From Nectonema munidae (Eukaryota > Nematomorpha > Nectonematoida > Nectonematidae): DNA of 64,000 bases. The DNA lies in NCBI GenBank assembly GCA_030549495.1, contig JAUIRK010000043.1:248001-312000 (forward strand). Reading direction: 5' to 3'. A program made the translations under genes and the position numbers. The notes under the pieces were generated by a model. That model was not told where the DNA came from and ran no database searches. It saw only the letters and a program-made list of their open reading frames with translations. Below are positions 9,301 to 19,650 of this stretch, piece after piece (position 1 is the first letter of the stretch; every line of letters starts with the position of its first letter).

Positions 9301-12255
9301 AGAATTAGTTTCATCAGATGCGTAACATGTTATGAATAAATGTTCCTTGTGTGATACAAGTAGTACTCTAAAGTAATACGATAGGTATTCATTCACAATG
9401 ATTTTGTATATAGAATATTCAGAAAAAAATTAATTTTGAAAAAAATGTTATAAAATCGATCGGGGTAAATTTTCGTCTAGATCCGCCGTGTGTGTAAGTG
9501 TTATCACAAAGGCCATTATTGCCAATTCTTACTCAAATTGCCATAAAATGCTTTTATAGTAAACTGCTGTAAGTGTCATTTTTATTTTTATTTAACAAAT
9601 TTGCCTAGCATATTTCATAATAAAAGCTATAAATTTTAAATCTAATTTTATTGTTCTTAGCGCGTGTTCTTACCCAAACTTACATTAATTAGAAAGCCAA
9701 CATATAAAAAATAAACGAATAAAAAGTACTTTCTACTTGTTATTTCAAAAGTTCCTTTAATTAACTTAACTTTAAAGTCTTTTTATCCTAAGATACATCA
9801 CGTCACCTGTTTAGCTCATTTGATTCACGCTTGTGTGTCAAAAATCAAAGCTCGTTTTTTTAGGGTATAGACTTAATACTCAGTGGTCTTCTTGGTTAAA
9901 AGATGCTCTTTATTATTGTGAAAACCTTCCTGCTATAAGAAAAATTGTAGAAAATTATCAAGGAAATGGAATTCTTGTAATAAAAGCTAAAGAAGCCGTT
10001 CAACATCCAAATTTAGTTTATGCTCTTATATAACTATAAAACGAGATTATGAATCTCTCATAAGATTGATCGAAAAGATGCAAAATTCATCATACGCTTT
10101 AGTAAAAACTTGACAACATTTTCAAAATTTGATAGAGTTTGGACTTGGTAGAGGAGACGTGTGTAACCTTAAATCCTATATTGGGCACCGCTTGATCCAA
10201 ACTGGTCTTCCAGAAATAATGAACTCAGTTAGCGACAAATTATTACCAAAGCAATTCGTAGAAATGCAAAACTGACAAGCTACAACAGCAGCTGTATAAC
10301 GACCTTTTTCTTTACTAAAAAATTCTCAACAATGGGAGACAATTTTTACCAGAAAACGTTTCTCATTATATTTCTTTATATTTTAATTCTATTCAATAAA
10401 TTTTAAATTTGTTTTTTTTAATAAAAATGATTAATATCTTAATTATATTAAAAATAAGGATACTATTTTGCCAATAAACGCCATTTTTCCTTTTATAATT
10501 TCCATTTTTAATTAATTTTTAATGCTATAAAAATGGCCCTGCTTATCACTTAAAAAGAAATCATTTTATGTTTGATATATCATCCAATATGTTAGAAGAA
10601 CTGCAGATTTGTATGTAGTTTGTCACGCATTTAATTCAGATATTTTTTCGAATTGAATGCTAGATTAAAAGGCCAGAGTCTTCATTATCAAGGCTCTATT
10701 CAGCGTTTTTCAAACTTTTTACTGCGACCCATAGCAAGAATCACAGTTTGCATCGCGGCCCATAATACTTAAGTGTAATAAGAGAAACTTTGTTCACTTG
10801 GTTGCTTTATTCAGCATCTTTTTTGTCAAGACCCATTTTAATTTTCACGCGACTCACTGAAGGGTCGGGACGCACCGCTTCAAAAACGCTACGCTGTGTG
10901 ACATTATTTAGTGAAGTAAGTGTTCAGTGTGCGTGCATACTAGTAAGGTTTCCAGAATCAATGTTGCAAATGTAAATAGCATGTAAAAATAAGCGTTTTA
11001 CAAAAGGATCCATAACAGAAGGGTGTCGTCCACAACCCACGGCTCTTCTGTATTACCTAACTAAAAATTTTGAAGTAAGTTTAGGAAATTTATATTATTG
11101 ATAGATTAAGGAACAGTGATATCAATTGGAAGTAAAAAACGAAGATATTAAAGATCAAAAATACATTTGAATATATAACCATGGTGAAAGAAAGTTGATA
11201 GCTTTTCAATTTGCTTTTTTCACCTTTTTTGGACTCTAATTTTTTTTATAGTTTTTTTCATTTTAAGTTTTTTTGGTAAATAAATATATTCTTTTATCCT
11301 AAAAAGCTGTTATGAAGAAATGATTTATTGTGTTTAGGTAGAACATCTGATCATTTTAAAGCACATTGGAAATGCAAATTCCCGTGAAATTTACGAAGCT
11401 CATCTTCCGCCGACTTTTCGCCGTCCACACACAGATTCTGCGATTGAAACTTTTATTCGGTCAAAGTATGAACACAAGAAGTTTGTCAATTCAACGTGGA
11501 TACCTTTGAATCCAAAAGAAAAGGAAGAGTTAGTGTGTGATCTTGCCAAACAAATTGAATCTAAACTCACCCAAACTCATTCCGAAAAGAAAAAGAAGAA
11601 CGTCATCAGAAATACGATTAAGTTAGGAGAAGCAGCAAAGTGTGATATTAAAAGTGGTGATGCACCACAGCCTCCTCGTATTTCGGATAAAAGTGGTAAA
11701 GCTGCCGTCAAACCGTCAACACCTCCTGATTTGCTAAGTCTAGTTGATAACAATAATAACAGCAAAGGTAATGAAAATCAAGAAAACGTTGGAAATACTG
11801 CCGATTTGCTTTCATCCATATTACTGCCTTCAACCAATCAATATTCTAGTGCATCAATGATGCATCAGACAAACCAAGAAATTCTCGCTCTGTTCTCAAA
11901 GAGTGTTCCTAATGATACAAAAAGAGTTCTGACAAGAAGCGATGCGGATCACTCTTTGCTTATATCTTCTCAGGCACCATACTATCATTCTGCCTCTTCT
12001 TTGTCCAATCCCTGCCCCTTATCATCCCTCACAACCTCATACATGTCTCTATCCTCGGGAAGTAGTCTGACGAATCTTCCCAAAGAATCTTTTTCAAATG
12101 TGAATTCGCATTCATCTACACTCTTGAACCGTAATTCCAATAATAACACTAACTCGAGTACTAATTTCGACAATTCTACTGTCATAGATCAGCAACTATA
12201 TCTGCAAAGTGTCCAAAAAAAGCTCGCAGAGCTCTCTTTTTCGTCTAACAAGTGA
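6103..12255 (+). CDS. SMAP: Stromal membrane-associated protein (SMAP-type ArfGAP), two coding exons
   Basis: A GTPase-activating protein for Arf GTPases in clathrin-linked endosomal traffic (role known from the SMAP1/2 family). Exons 6103-6354 and 11338-12255 join in phase 0 and give 389 residues, shorter than human SMAP1 (about 467). Residues 20-140 form the ArfGAP domain. The C4 zinc finger is C38-x2-C41-x16-C58-x2-C61, followed by the arginine finger R66. The motif [20 protein letters not shown] is near-identical to SMAP. The tail is serine- and asparagine-rich and includes PDLLSLVDN, which resembles the SMAP clathrin box with one extra residue (inference). The intron (6355-11337, 4983 bp) uses AAA|GTATGT and TTTAG|GTA and is filled with old mobile elements. 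SMAP1 versus SMAP2 is not resolved. Confidence 0.93.
6725..6800 (+). mobile_element. Possible SINE or tRNA relic
   Basis: GTTCAAATCCCGC at 6771-6783 is a good pol III B box, with a weak A-box-like GTCAAGTTAGCC (6730-6741) upstream. There is no acceptor stem. It differs from the GGGGCGTGAG SINE family, so it is either another SINE or a tRNA relic. Confidence 0.35.
7081..7200 (-). mobile_element. Inverted 5' piece of a LINE (reverse transcriptase fragment)
   Basis: On the - strand this reads [20 protein letters not shown] and then IMALYKSEE, which is the reverse transcriptase stretch that normally lies N-terminal to the YADD box in this LINE type. The + strand from 7233 carries the later part of the same protein. 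Head-to-head order of an early part and a late part fits a 5' inversion made by twin priming during insertion (inference). Confidence 0.6.
7233..8058 (+). pseudogene. 3' part of a LINE ORF2: zinc finger, RT thumb and tail
   Basis: The reading starts [16 protein letters not shown] and enters a C-x2-C ... C-x2-C-x4-H-x2-C zinc finger (DPCGVC, then [14 protein letters not shown]), followed by [34 protein letters not shown] and a basic tail ending [10 protein letters not shown]. Such a finger between the YADD domain and the thumb is typical of a non-LTR group common in cnidarians and crustaceans (known). At least two frame changes, one near 7320 inside the finger and one near 7690-7720, make it dead. 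It lies in the SMAP intron. Clade (RTE-like) is uncertain. Confidence 0.8.
8153..8690 (+). pseudogene. C-terminal relic of a transposase-like protein
   Basis: An open part of 67 codons (8153-8356) is followed, in shifted frame, by [20 protein letters not shown] and then a lysine- and glutamate-rich tail. The motif resembles the hAT-type dimerisation region (GNAxVERGFSxNK), which is the basis for the call. Several stops and shifts show it is inactive. The exact family is not recognised. Confidence 0.5.
9231..9489. mobile_element. 259-bp hAT MITE with perfect 8-bp target duplication
   Basis: The left end ACAGTGGCGGATTCAGA mirrors the right end TCTAGATCCGCCGT. The flanks GTGTGTAA (9223-9230) and GTGTGTAA (9490-9497) are identical, which fixes the borders and the 8-bp hAT-type duplication. 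It sits in the SMAP intron and encodes nothing. Confidence 0.8.
9833..10400 (+). pseudogene. hAT transposase C-terminal relic
   Basis: The 66-codon frame ([20 protein letters not shown], then [20 protein letters not shown]) continues past stops and shifts into [29 protein letters not shown] and [19 protein letters not shown]. The last part is the hATC dimerisation domain (ERSFSLLK ... FLPENV type). The RNase H-like core upstream is missing. It lies inside the SMAP intron. Confidence 0.65.
10701..10896. mobile_element. hAT-like MITE (CAGCGTTTTTCAAAC ends)
   Basis: CAGCGTTTTTCAAACTTTTT at the left and GCTTCAAAAACGCTACGCTG at the right are imperfect inverted repeats with the familiar GCGACCC box inside. 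No matching target duplication could be found. Confidence 0.55.
11338..12255 (+). CDS. SMAP: SMAP coding exon 2
   Basis: It opens after TGTTTAG with [20 protein letters not shown] and runs 305 codons to TGA at 12253-12255. The first 50 residues complete the ArfGAP fold ([24 protein letters not shown]); the rest is low complexity, with runs of N and S near the end. The Met at 11506 is internal, not a start. Confidence 0.93.
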   Translation, partial: VEHLIILKHIGNANSREIYEAHLPPTFRRPHTDSAIETFIRSKYEHKKFVNSTWIPLNPKEKEELVCDLAKQIESKLTQTHSEKKKKNVIRNTIKLGEAAKCDIKSGDAPQPPRISDKSGKAAVKPSTPPDLLSLVDNNNNSKGNENQENVGNTADLLSSILLPSTNQYSSASMMHQTNQEILALFSKSVPNDTKRVLTRSDADHSLLISSQAPYYHSASSLSNPCPLSSLTTSYMSLSSGSSLTNLPKESFSNVNSHSSTLLNRNSNNNTNSSTNFDNSTVIDQQLYLQSVQKKLAELSFSSNK

Positions 12256-12457
12256 AACCAACGTATTATTTCCGTTCATTTCTGTGCGTTTTTAGAGTGG
12301 GTGTTAATAATAGTAAAAAACGTGATTTACATGTGTTTATGTCTTTTTTATATTTCAAACACTCATAGAACAATGATTCTTTCTGACTTTTTCGATTCAA
12401 GATTTTTGTCATATCAATTTGTATTACATATATTTTCTCGTTTTGTACATTTACCAA

Positions 12458-12463
12458 AATAAA
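12458..12463 (+). terminator. Polyadenylation signal of SMAP
   Basis: AATAAA lies 203 bp after the stop codon in an AT-rich 3' flank, followed by a GT-rich stretch (GTTTCACGTGTT). Confidence 0.55.
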
Positions 12464-13508
12464 GTTTCACGTGTTACATTTTTTCCATTACATATTTTAT
12501 CGACTTATAGGGGAGTTGTTTATACAGTTATCTATCATTAAACATATTTAATTCATGGTTAGAAGACACAAGCTACGTGAGTAGTTTGTTGATGAAAACA
12601 CTTTATTGTACTTTCAGTTAATCCTTTGCTTGTCAAAAATTTATGAAAGGAAAGGAAGAACAATTTACATACACATGATGTGTAATTTAGAGTTCTGTGT
12701 GTGCCGAACAAATATATATAAACCCCAAAATTTTCGTGTAATTAGATTCACCGCTCCCTCGTCATTGAATAATGTTCAGTTAAATAACAGTATTGTATTG
12801 AAAGGTTTGCCAAGAAGAAAGTTACTTTCCAGAATAGAGGAGATAGAAAAGGGACAAAATGGATTATTAATTGAAAATTTGAAGTAGAATAAATTGAAAG
12901 AATGCTAAGTTATCTAAATTGTTCAAATTCTGAGAAGATAAGATATTCCTGCTTTTGGTGTTTGAGTTCATTTCAATAAAGAAGAAGAAATTATGCTTGC
13001 TGAGTAAACAAACATGTCGCTCAAATTATAAGATTGTTAAATGCTATCCTCATTCGATGTAGTTACAGTTTCTTATTTGATCATACTGTATAGCGAGGGT
13101 TCTAACTTTTTAAACAACTGAACTATTAGTTTCTTAAAATATAAAGAGTGTACGTACAATAACAAATATCAGATTTTAGAATTTTTTCGCTTTGCTTTTT
13201 TAATTGATTTTTTATCCATCTATTTATTTTTTAAATGGATGTAGAAATTTTTTTACTAAAAAAGTTTTCCTTGAGCTTATATTTTAAACAATAAAGTTTT
13301 TTTAATTGTTTAATTTAAGATTTTCTCATTAATGAGAAGATAACATACGTTCTAAAATTCGTAAAAAAAAATCGAGCAGTGAGAATTAATAAAATCTAAT
13401 TATATACTTTGAACATAAGTGTAATCGTTATAATTATCTTGTCATTTTTGTAATTTTTTAAGAAATAACTAAAATTTAATGAAATTATCATTATTTCGCG
13501 ACCCTAAT
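12464..13508. other. No gene recognised
   Basis: A 93-codon frame at 12606-12887 has a pyrimidine tract and AG just before it but no recognisable protein motif and no partner exon. I leave it uncalled. The rest is AT-rich. Confidence 0.4.
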
Positions 13509-13620
13509 GGGAGCGTGAGTAAGGTTGGCAGATACTTGCCTTTGGTACTACAAGCGTTGGGTTCGATCAAGCTTTACGTGCTAATAGATCGAGACATGCT
13601 ACGTACTTGTGCATTCACGA
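13509..13620 (+). mobile_element. tRNA-derived SINE, diverged copy
   Basis: GGGAGCGTGAGTAAGGTTGG, a B box GGTTCGATCA near 13560 and the tail TACTTGTGCATTC parallel the copies at 5755 and 45383. It is the most diverged of the three. Confidence 0.6.
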
Positions 13621-14935
13621 GCTATCTGTACTAAATATACCAGCAGAAAAAGTCTTCATTGATCATTGTTTTGGCGAAGCTTTTGTTTTTATTTTATTTT
13701 GGATAAATACATATAGGAATAAAAAGCAGTGCTCTTCAAGCTATCTTTCTAGGGATCTTCATACCAATATTTTGGGTTTCACTTACTAATGAAAACTGAT
13801 AACGGAATACAAGAAATCTTTACTTCATTAGGCGCTTAAAAACTCATTTCAAAGACTTACGATGTCAATAATATTTTATAATGAAATCGGGCGTTTATTT
13901 TAAGACGAAATTTCAGAGGCAAAAGATAAAAACCGAAATCTTAAAGTGAAAAAGTATTCATTGATTGCACTACACATATGGCTGGATGAAATCTTCAGAA
14001 AGCCATTTTCGCTTAAGGATATTTTTTAACTTAATGGAGGTAAGAAAGAAATGAATGGAGAAACGTTTTTCTTGATCTATGATGATGGCTACTTTATATA
14101 TGATGCTATACAATCAATGCAAGTAATGTATTTTGAGGAAGTACCTTTACTTCAACTACTGACCGCGCTACCTTTTTAAAGACGATGTTGAATCTTAAAT
14201 CGATCATGGAATCTATTGAAATGTTTCTTTTTGAGGAATAGACTTTCTACCTGTACTCATACCGATTTAATAAAAGATCATTTTGGCCATTTTTTACAGA
14301 TTTGATATCCTAAAAAAGGTGTTAAAAAATAAAACAGTTCAGTTTTCAATATATCATGATAGAAGGGGTAAATTACATCATAGATTTTGTTAAAATTTCA
14401 AATTTTTTTTGGACATGTTCATTTATCATCTAAATTTTCCAACGACTTAAATAACAAGAACTCCTTTTTAAAACCTAAAAATTTATTTCTGTGAAAAATT
14501 AGACCTACAAATGATATTACAGACATTTGGAAAAGAATTTAATTTTTTATTATATAATTTTTGAAAAAAATTAGCTCAAACTTTAAAAATGTGTGTGTGT
14601 GTCAATTTTTATAAGGGCCCTTCTATATCTATTTTCAGTTGCATGTGGCAAAAATGGCATATTGATTCAATTATGATTTACGTGTACTTTATAGACCAAC
14701 ATGGTGATTTATTTTTAGCATGGGTTTTGTTAGAGAATATACTGGTTCAACTTTTGTCAAATGTACATTTCTTCTTCAGGACTCTAAATAATAAAAATAT
14801 TCCCTGGTTCCCATTTATAAATGTCCAGTTAGCTAATCTAATTTAAACTCACAAGGGTCCCATTATAAATTTCAAACTTTAAACTAGTTGAGCTCAAATT
14901 TCCTCCTATTAAATTTTAATAACAGCTGGATGAAA
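13621..14935. other. No gene recognised
   Basis: AT-rich DNA with a short GT microsatellite (GTGTGTGTGTGTC near 14590). Small open frames at 13607-13789 and 14589-14846 show no domain. Short pieces of + strand translation before 14290 could be more of the hAT relic that starts at 14936, but I could not match them. Confidence 0.4.
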
Positions 14936-15840
14936 CAACAGACGTTGCACATCTTCGTCAACTTTTGTTTTATGCTCGGTTCATTTCCAAAAATCAAGTT
15001 GAGGAGGAGTTTCTCTTCTACAGACCACTAACAAAAGCAACAAAGGCTAGAGATATCATGAACTTAGTGTCCAACTTTTTCGAAGAAGAAAAACTCGTGG
15101 GCAAAATTAGTTGGTGTCTGTACGGGTGGAGCACCCAGCATGCTCGGTTCCAAATCAGGATTTATGACTCTGGTCAAAGAGAAGAACCCAGATATCATTA
15201 AAACACACTGCCTGACCAACCGTTAGGCTCTTGTCTCCAAGACGCTCCTCTCAAAGTTACTTTGGAAACAGTGATCTGCATCGTCCACCATATCAAAGGA
15301 GGGGCACTCAACACCAAGCTGTTTCGTAGGTTGTGTCAAGACATGGATTCTGCTCACCAAGACCTCCTCTTTTACACATCTGTTCGTTGGTTGTCAAAGG
15401 GCAATGTTCTCGCTCGTGTATTTCTACTTTTTGATGAATTGCAGATATTTCTGGCAGCCCAAGGGAAGAAAACGGAGCACCAGTTAAATGACATCCAGAG
15501 GCGATTCAAGTTTAGTCTTGCTTACTCTGCAGATGTATTCGAAGCTTTGAACGGACTCAACCGGCAACTACAGGGCCCAGATACCACCATCATAATGAAC
15601 ACCGGTGTCATTAAGGCTTTCCTCGACAAGTTAGCTCTCTGGAAGAGGAAAGTTGAAAGGGTTAATGTAGCTTCCTTTTCGCATCTGAACGAGGTCATCG
15701 GAGAAGAACTAGTTGCCGAGGAGCTGCAACAAGAGATCAAGGAACACTTGATAATCCTTCAAGAAGAGTTCAAACGCTATTTTCATGAAGCTGATAGAAA
15801 TGAAAATGTTCAGCTGACACTTGCTGCAATCTTGTTTTTT
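14936..15840 (+). pseudogene. hAT transposase relic, ZBED5/SCAND3 type
   Basis: LDETTDVAHLRQLLFYARFI opens the RNase H-like core with its DE-type motif. VHHIKGGALNTKLFRRLCQD, MDSAHQDLLFYTSVRWLSKG and NVLARVFLLFDELQIFL follow, as in the domesticated-looking SCAND3/ZBED5/FAM200 group. The reading breaks between about 15105 and 15260, but the frame from 15262 stays open for 217 codons to 15915. A splice-acceptor-like TTTAATAACAG abuts the first codon at 14936. The N-terminal BED finger and the C-terminal hATC domain are absent, so I call it a relic. Confidence 0.75.
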
Positions 15841-15915
15841 TCTACATATACTAACATCAGTCTACTAAAAATCCAAATAATTGCTTTTGAAATAGTATGC
15901 TTAGTGAAAGTTTAA

Positions 15916-17001
15916 ATGAAAATATGGTATAAAGTAAAATATATTCTTGTATGATGTTATTCGAGACATTTGACATTAACACTATCCATTATTTCTTATT
16001 TCAGATGCGCATAAGAGAAAATAAGCTCATCTTCACAGCGATTTTAAAGAATGAATAAACAGGTCTCGGAAAGAGACCAAAAAAGAGACAAAGGTCTCGG
16101 AAGAATCCAGATTTAGTATAAATTCTACCATATTTTTATAAATGACTGTTGATAACACTAACTAGATGCTTGCGATCTATCACCCATTAATTGGCAATAA
16201 TGATGCAAACACTTTTGTAGAGAAATTTTTAACCGGTTTTGAAAACTTCCATAGCTGAAACTTACAACTGGTTATTTCAAATCGACAAACATTTAATTTT
16301 TAATAGTTTTTATTTCAATAAAACTAAAATAATTTATTATTTAATATTTATATCTAATAACAATTATATTTTTTTTAAATATTAAAGTATTTTCATGAAG
16401 GTTATTAAAAAGTTAAGAGAATATGCAAAATTAAATTCTAGAGACCTCACGACTAATTATTGATGTGCAAAACAGGGATACGTTCCTATCATTAGAGAAA
16501 ATGTTAACGATTGTTAGATTCTTTTGTCTTGCCATAATGGTAATCGATTGAACATTAAATTTTCAACTAGAATTATTCTTGGTATCATTCTATGTATGCT
16601 TTTATATTCTTATAAGGAAAAATGCTTTGTGCATAAATCATTTTTTAAAATAAAAAATTGATATAAAAAAATTATTTTTCATTTAGCACATTTTTAAAAT
16701 TTGTTCGAAAAAATAATAGAATTCACTTTAAAAAATTGCAAAATCTTTTTTTAAATTTATCTATCATTGAGAAAGGCACACTGGTTAGAGCACAGAATTC
16801 TATTTAATTTGCAATGGCATATCTTTCTATAATATAATAAAGATGTGTTAATATTTTTGCAACATTTCTTCCTATGGTGGGAGCCATCTTGAAATTAAAA
16901 TGACTTAGAGTGCTGAGTCAAAAAAGGTTCATAATAATTACATGACAAAAGTAAAAATTGGTTAGAAATTCAAAGGTTTTCTATGAAAATGCAAAAAAGT
17001 A
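15916..17001. other. No gene recognised
   Basis: Repeated GGTCTCGG/AGAGAC words near 16060-16105 are the only structure. The rest is AT-rich with many stops. It is the 3' flank of EEF1AKMT1 on the - strand. Confidence 0.45.
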
Positions 17002-17007
17002 TTTATT
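17002..17007 (-). terminator. Likely polyadenylation signal of EEF1AKMT1
   Basis: TTTATT on the + strand is AATAAA on the - strand, about 32 bp after the stop codon, which would give a very short 3' UTR. Confidence 0.4.
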
Positions 17008-17038
17008 ATTTTCAGCATCAAATCAATAATAATTAACA

Positions 17039-17178
17039 TTAAGTTAAATCCAAACTACAAAATGCTCCATAGTTTGCGTAACAAAGGAAAGGATTCGAAA
17101 GATTTCTACGATGCTTCGGATGAAACGGTGTTGGCTTTGCGTTAAAAAGTTGGTAAACTTCATTTTCTACCACGGAGC
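17039..17178 (-). CDS. EEF1AKMT1: EEF1AKMT1 exon 5
   Basis: Acceptor TATTTTAG after a 46-bp intron. GSVVENEVYQLFNAKPTPF, HPKHRRNLSNPFLCYANYG and stop TAA at 17039-17041 parallel the human C-terminus (RHTRNLANEFRCYVNYDSG). Confidence 0.92.
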
Positions 17179-19650
17179 CTAAAATAAAAGAAAATAAAAA
17201 GAAATTTTGTAAAAAATAATTTACCTGTACAGAGTAAAATTTTTGACTTTGCTAAAAACTTTGCAGTTATGCAAACTTTTTCCAAACACTCACGCGATAA
17301 AAAAGGAGGATCTAATAAAACGAGAGAGAAATAGTTCTTGAATTTAAGAGGAATCTAAACAAAAAAGAAAAACTCTATAATTTTTAATATAAAAATCACA
17401 GGTACATTTGAGATTTTAAGGAAAATATGTAAAAAAAAGTGATCCCTATTTACAGTACGGGCGGGCATATCTTTAAAGTATTTGATTTAAAGTTTACATT
17501 TTTTTTAAATAATTTCTCGAAATAGATTTTCAAAATATATTTGGAAAGAGCATACGATTGAAATGTTGCGACTTAAAAGAAACTTATCATACAACGAAGC
17601 AGCTTCATCAGTTGTAGAATTAGAAATAGATACCTCCTCTAGGGATTCAAGAAATTCAAATACCATTTTTTAATAATAAACTTACAAAATGAATGACAGG
17701 TTTGATTCCTGATTGTGACTATGCTTACCATCTGTCCAGGTATGCAAGATTATTCTTCCCTATGGATGCGATAACGAGAACTAAAAAAATAAAAAAGAAG
17801 ACTTCTGATGTGTTGTATTACGACAAAAGGTATTAATGACACTGTAAAAATTCATTTCCATTAGAATTGATAGCAAATTACAATAATAAAGAAGAAATAA
17901 TATAAGGATAGTATTCTTTTTTGGCATAACGATTTATAAATTCACAATTTTGTATATAAATGCAAAAAAGTGAAGCAATATGTCATTTGGATTAAAGTTT
18001 ATCATCATTGCCAAAAAATTTAGAGAGCTTGAAAACTTTATTTCAATATTATTCATTGAAAAATTATTCTTGGCCTTTTAACAGTTTTGTAAAGTTCATA
18101 GCTAATTAATTGATAAGCAGCGAATTAGTTGATTATTGTAGCGCTAATTCATAAGATATAATAATATACGCTGATGAAATGGTCGAATCGAGGAGACTTG
18201 TATACTACTTGTATATTATATGTAATTGTAAAGTGAATCCAAATCATACCCCATCTAAAGGATCATTGTAATCATAAAAGTGAAAGTTGGGATAGACTGC
18301 AAATCTCTTGTCAAATTCAAATAGAAAGAGTGAATTGGAATTAAGGGAGATTGGAGAATCTGGAAGTAGAAATTGTATAGCTTCAATTCTTTTTTGAAGA
18401 TAAGGAAACACACTTGGCGCACTTACTATCGCTACCCTTAAAATAAATAAATACAAACTAGCATGAAGGAATAGTCTTGATAGGTGGAATAATTAATTCA
18501 ATTCTTGCGTAATTTAATTATTTAAAATAAATAGATTATTATTCAAAAAATTGTATGCAATCATTTCATTTCTTTTTTATTTATGTTTTTTCTATTTTCA
18601 TTTTAAAAATGCTCAAAGTATTCAAGAATATATAAAATATGTGTTTGTTCTGTTAATGCAAAAGTTACAATTGAAGATATGGCATATTTTCGATATCACA
18701 GAATGTCATCCGTTGCTATTACTTCTTCAAGAAAAGAAAAAATATTTTATTAGGAAAATTTAGGTGCAGCTTTAGCAAACGCTTTACTCTATGACATTAG
18801 ACATTTATTAAGATCAGATATCCAAGGTGGATAAATAAAATTAGATAGAGCTAAATCTAAAGTAAAATTGATTAGTAATGATAAAAAGAAAACATTCTGA
18901 AGGTAATTCTGATTCATCGAGGTAATTCTGATTCATCGAAAATAAAAGATGTAAAAATGGAAAACTCAAGTTTAAAATATTTTGATATCATTGAAACAAG
19001 ATAACCATTGAATATTTTGTCAAGAATACTCCGCTGGCCGTATTGTAGTTCTTGACAGCCACGATGCGACCCACAGGCCGTATGTTTGACACCTCAGAAC
19101 ATATCATTGAGTATTTGAAATTTGTATTAGTTAGGAATTTGAATATACTCTTTTTTTATAATTATTCTAAAGCTGTTTAAAGGTTATTTTTTTTGAATAT
19201 TTAGCTCTTTGGATTGTGAAAGTCGTAATTGTGATACACGTTCGTACTGGGTTGTTTATAATTATTGGATTGATGTTATATATCAAATAAAATTTCTACA
19301 TAATAAATAAAAACCAGAACCGCATCATAAACACTTTCAAACTTAGAAAAAGCGTTTAAAAATAGATTCGCAATCTGGGTATGAATTACCTAAAATTTGG
19401 ACAAGACTGGATAATGATTTCATCGGCTAGCTTTTCACACGTCTTCTCATCATACCAGAACTGGCTCAGCTGCTGCAAATGATCCTAGCTTATTAAGAAT
19501 GATTATGCTTAAAGGCGCAAAAATAACCCAGTCCTCTTCAAAATCTTGTGGCTTGCCAAGCACATCGCCTTCACTCTGTGAAAAAACGTCAAGCAGAGCA
19601 TTAATTGAGTGTGCTGAAAGAACTTCCTCTCCTGCACCATTCTCTTCCAT
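17039..19650 (-). CDS. EEF1AKMT1: eEF1A lysine methyltransferase 1, five exons
   Basis: A class I SAM-dependent methyltransferase that methylates a lysine of elongation factor eEF1A in the cytoplasm (known for the family, formerly N6AMT2). Exons in reading order: 19650-19528, 19472-19390, 18436-18250, 17354-17225, 17178-17039. All junctions are GT-AG and the phases agree, giving 220 residues against 214 in human. Landmarks: EEDW|QLSQFWYDEKT over the first junction, VSAPSVF in the SAM fold, FEFDKRFAVYPNFHFYDYN, the catalytic-type motif LLDPPFLSRECL (DPPF for human DPPY), SKILLCTG and PKHRRNLSNPF near the end. Introns 1 and 4 are only 55 and 46 bp; introns 2 and 3 are 953 and 895 bp. The start ATG at 19650 matches the human N-terminal length. 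It looks intact. Confidence 0.93.
17225..17354 (-). CDS. EEF1AKMT1: EEF1AKMT1 exon 4
   Basis: Acceptor TTTGTTTAG, then IPLKFKNYFSLVLLDPPFLS. It holds the DPPF active-site motif and ends LLCT plus one base at ACAG|GTAAAT. Confidence 0.92.
18250..18436 (-). CDS. EEF1AKMT1: EEF1AKMT1 exon 3
   Basis: Acceptor ATTTTAAG at 18437. It encodes VAIVSAPSVFPYLQKR through YDYNDPLDG and ends GATGGG|GTATGA in phase 0. It carries the SAM-binding strand and an insertion (about 14 residues after QKR) relative to human. Confidence 0.92.
19010..19098. repeat. Single end of a hAT-like element
   Basis: GCGACCCACAGGCCGTATGT followed by TTGACACCTC is a widespread hAT MITE terminus. No matching left end was found nearby, so it is a fragment inside intron 2 of EEF1AKMT1. 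Confidence 0.4.
19390..19472 (-). CDS. EEF1AKMT1: EEF1AKMT1 exon 2
   Basis: QLSQFWYDEKTCEKLADEII with acceptor TTTGCAG and donor AG|GTAATT, phase 2. QLSQFWY is a signature of this methyltransferase group. Confidence 0.92.
19528..19650 (-). CDS. EEF1AKMT1: EEF1AKMT1 exon 1
   Basis: Forty-one codons, starting MEENGAGEEVLSAHSINALL and ending EEDW. LSAH and EE-W are shared with the human N-terminus. Phase 0 donor TGG|GTTATT. Confidence 0.88.

Noticed and set aside
12606-12887. 93-codon frame preceded by a pyrimidine tract
   Set aside because: No recognisable motif, and no partner exon with matching phase; not enough to call a gene.
17540-17660. IEMLRLKRNLSYNEAASSVV, resembling LINE ORF1 protein
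   Set aside because: Too short and no zinc knuckle nearby; could be chance within EEF1AKMT1 intron 3.
18900-18945. 20-bp double GAGGTAATTCTGATTCATC
   Set aside because: A minor two-unit slip without wider context.
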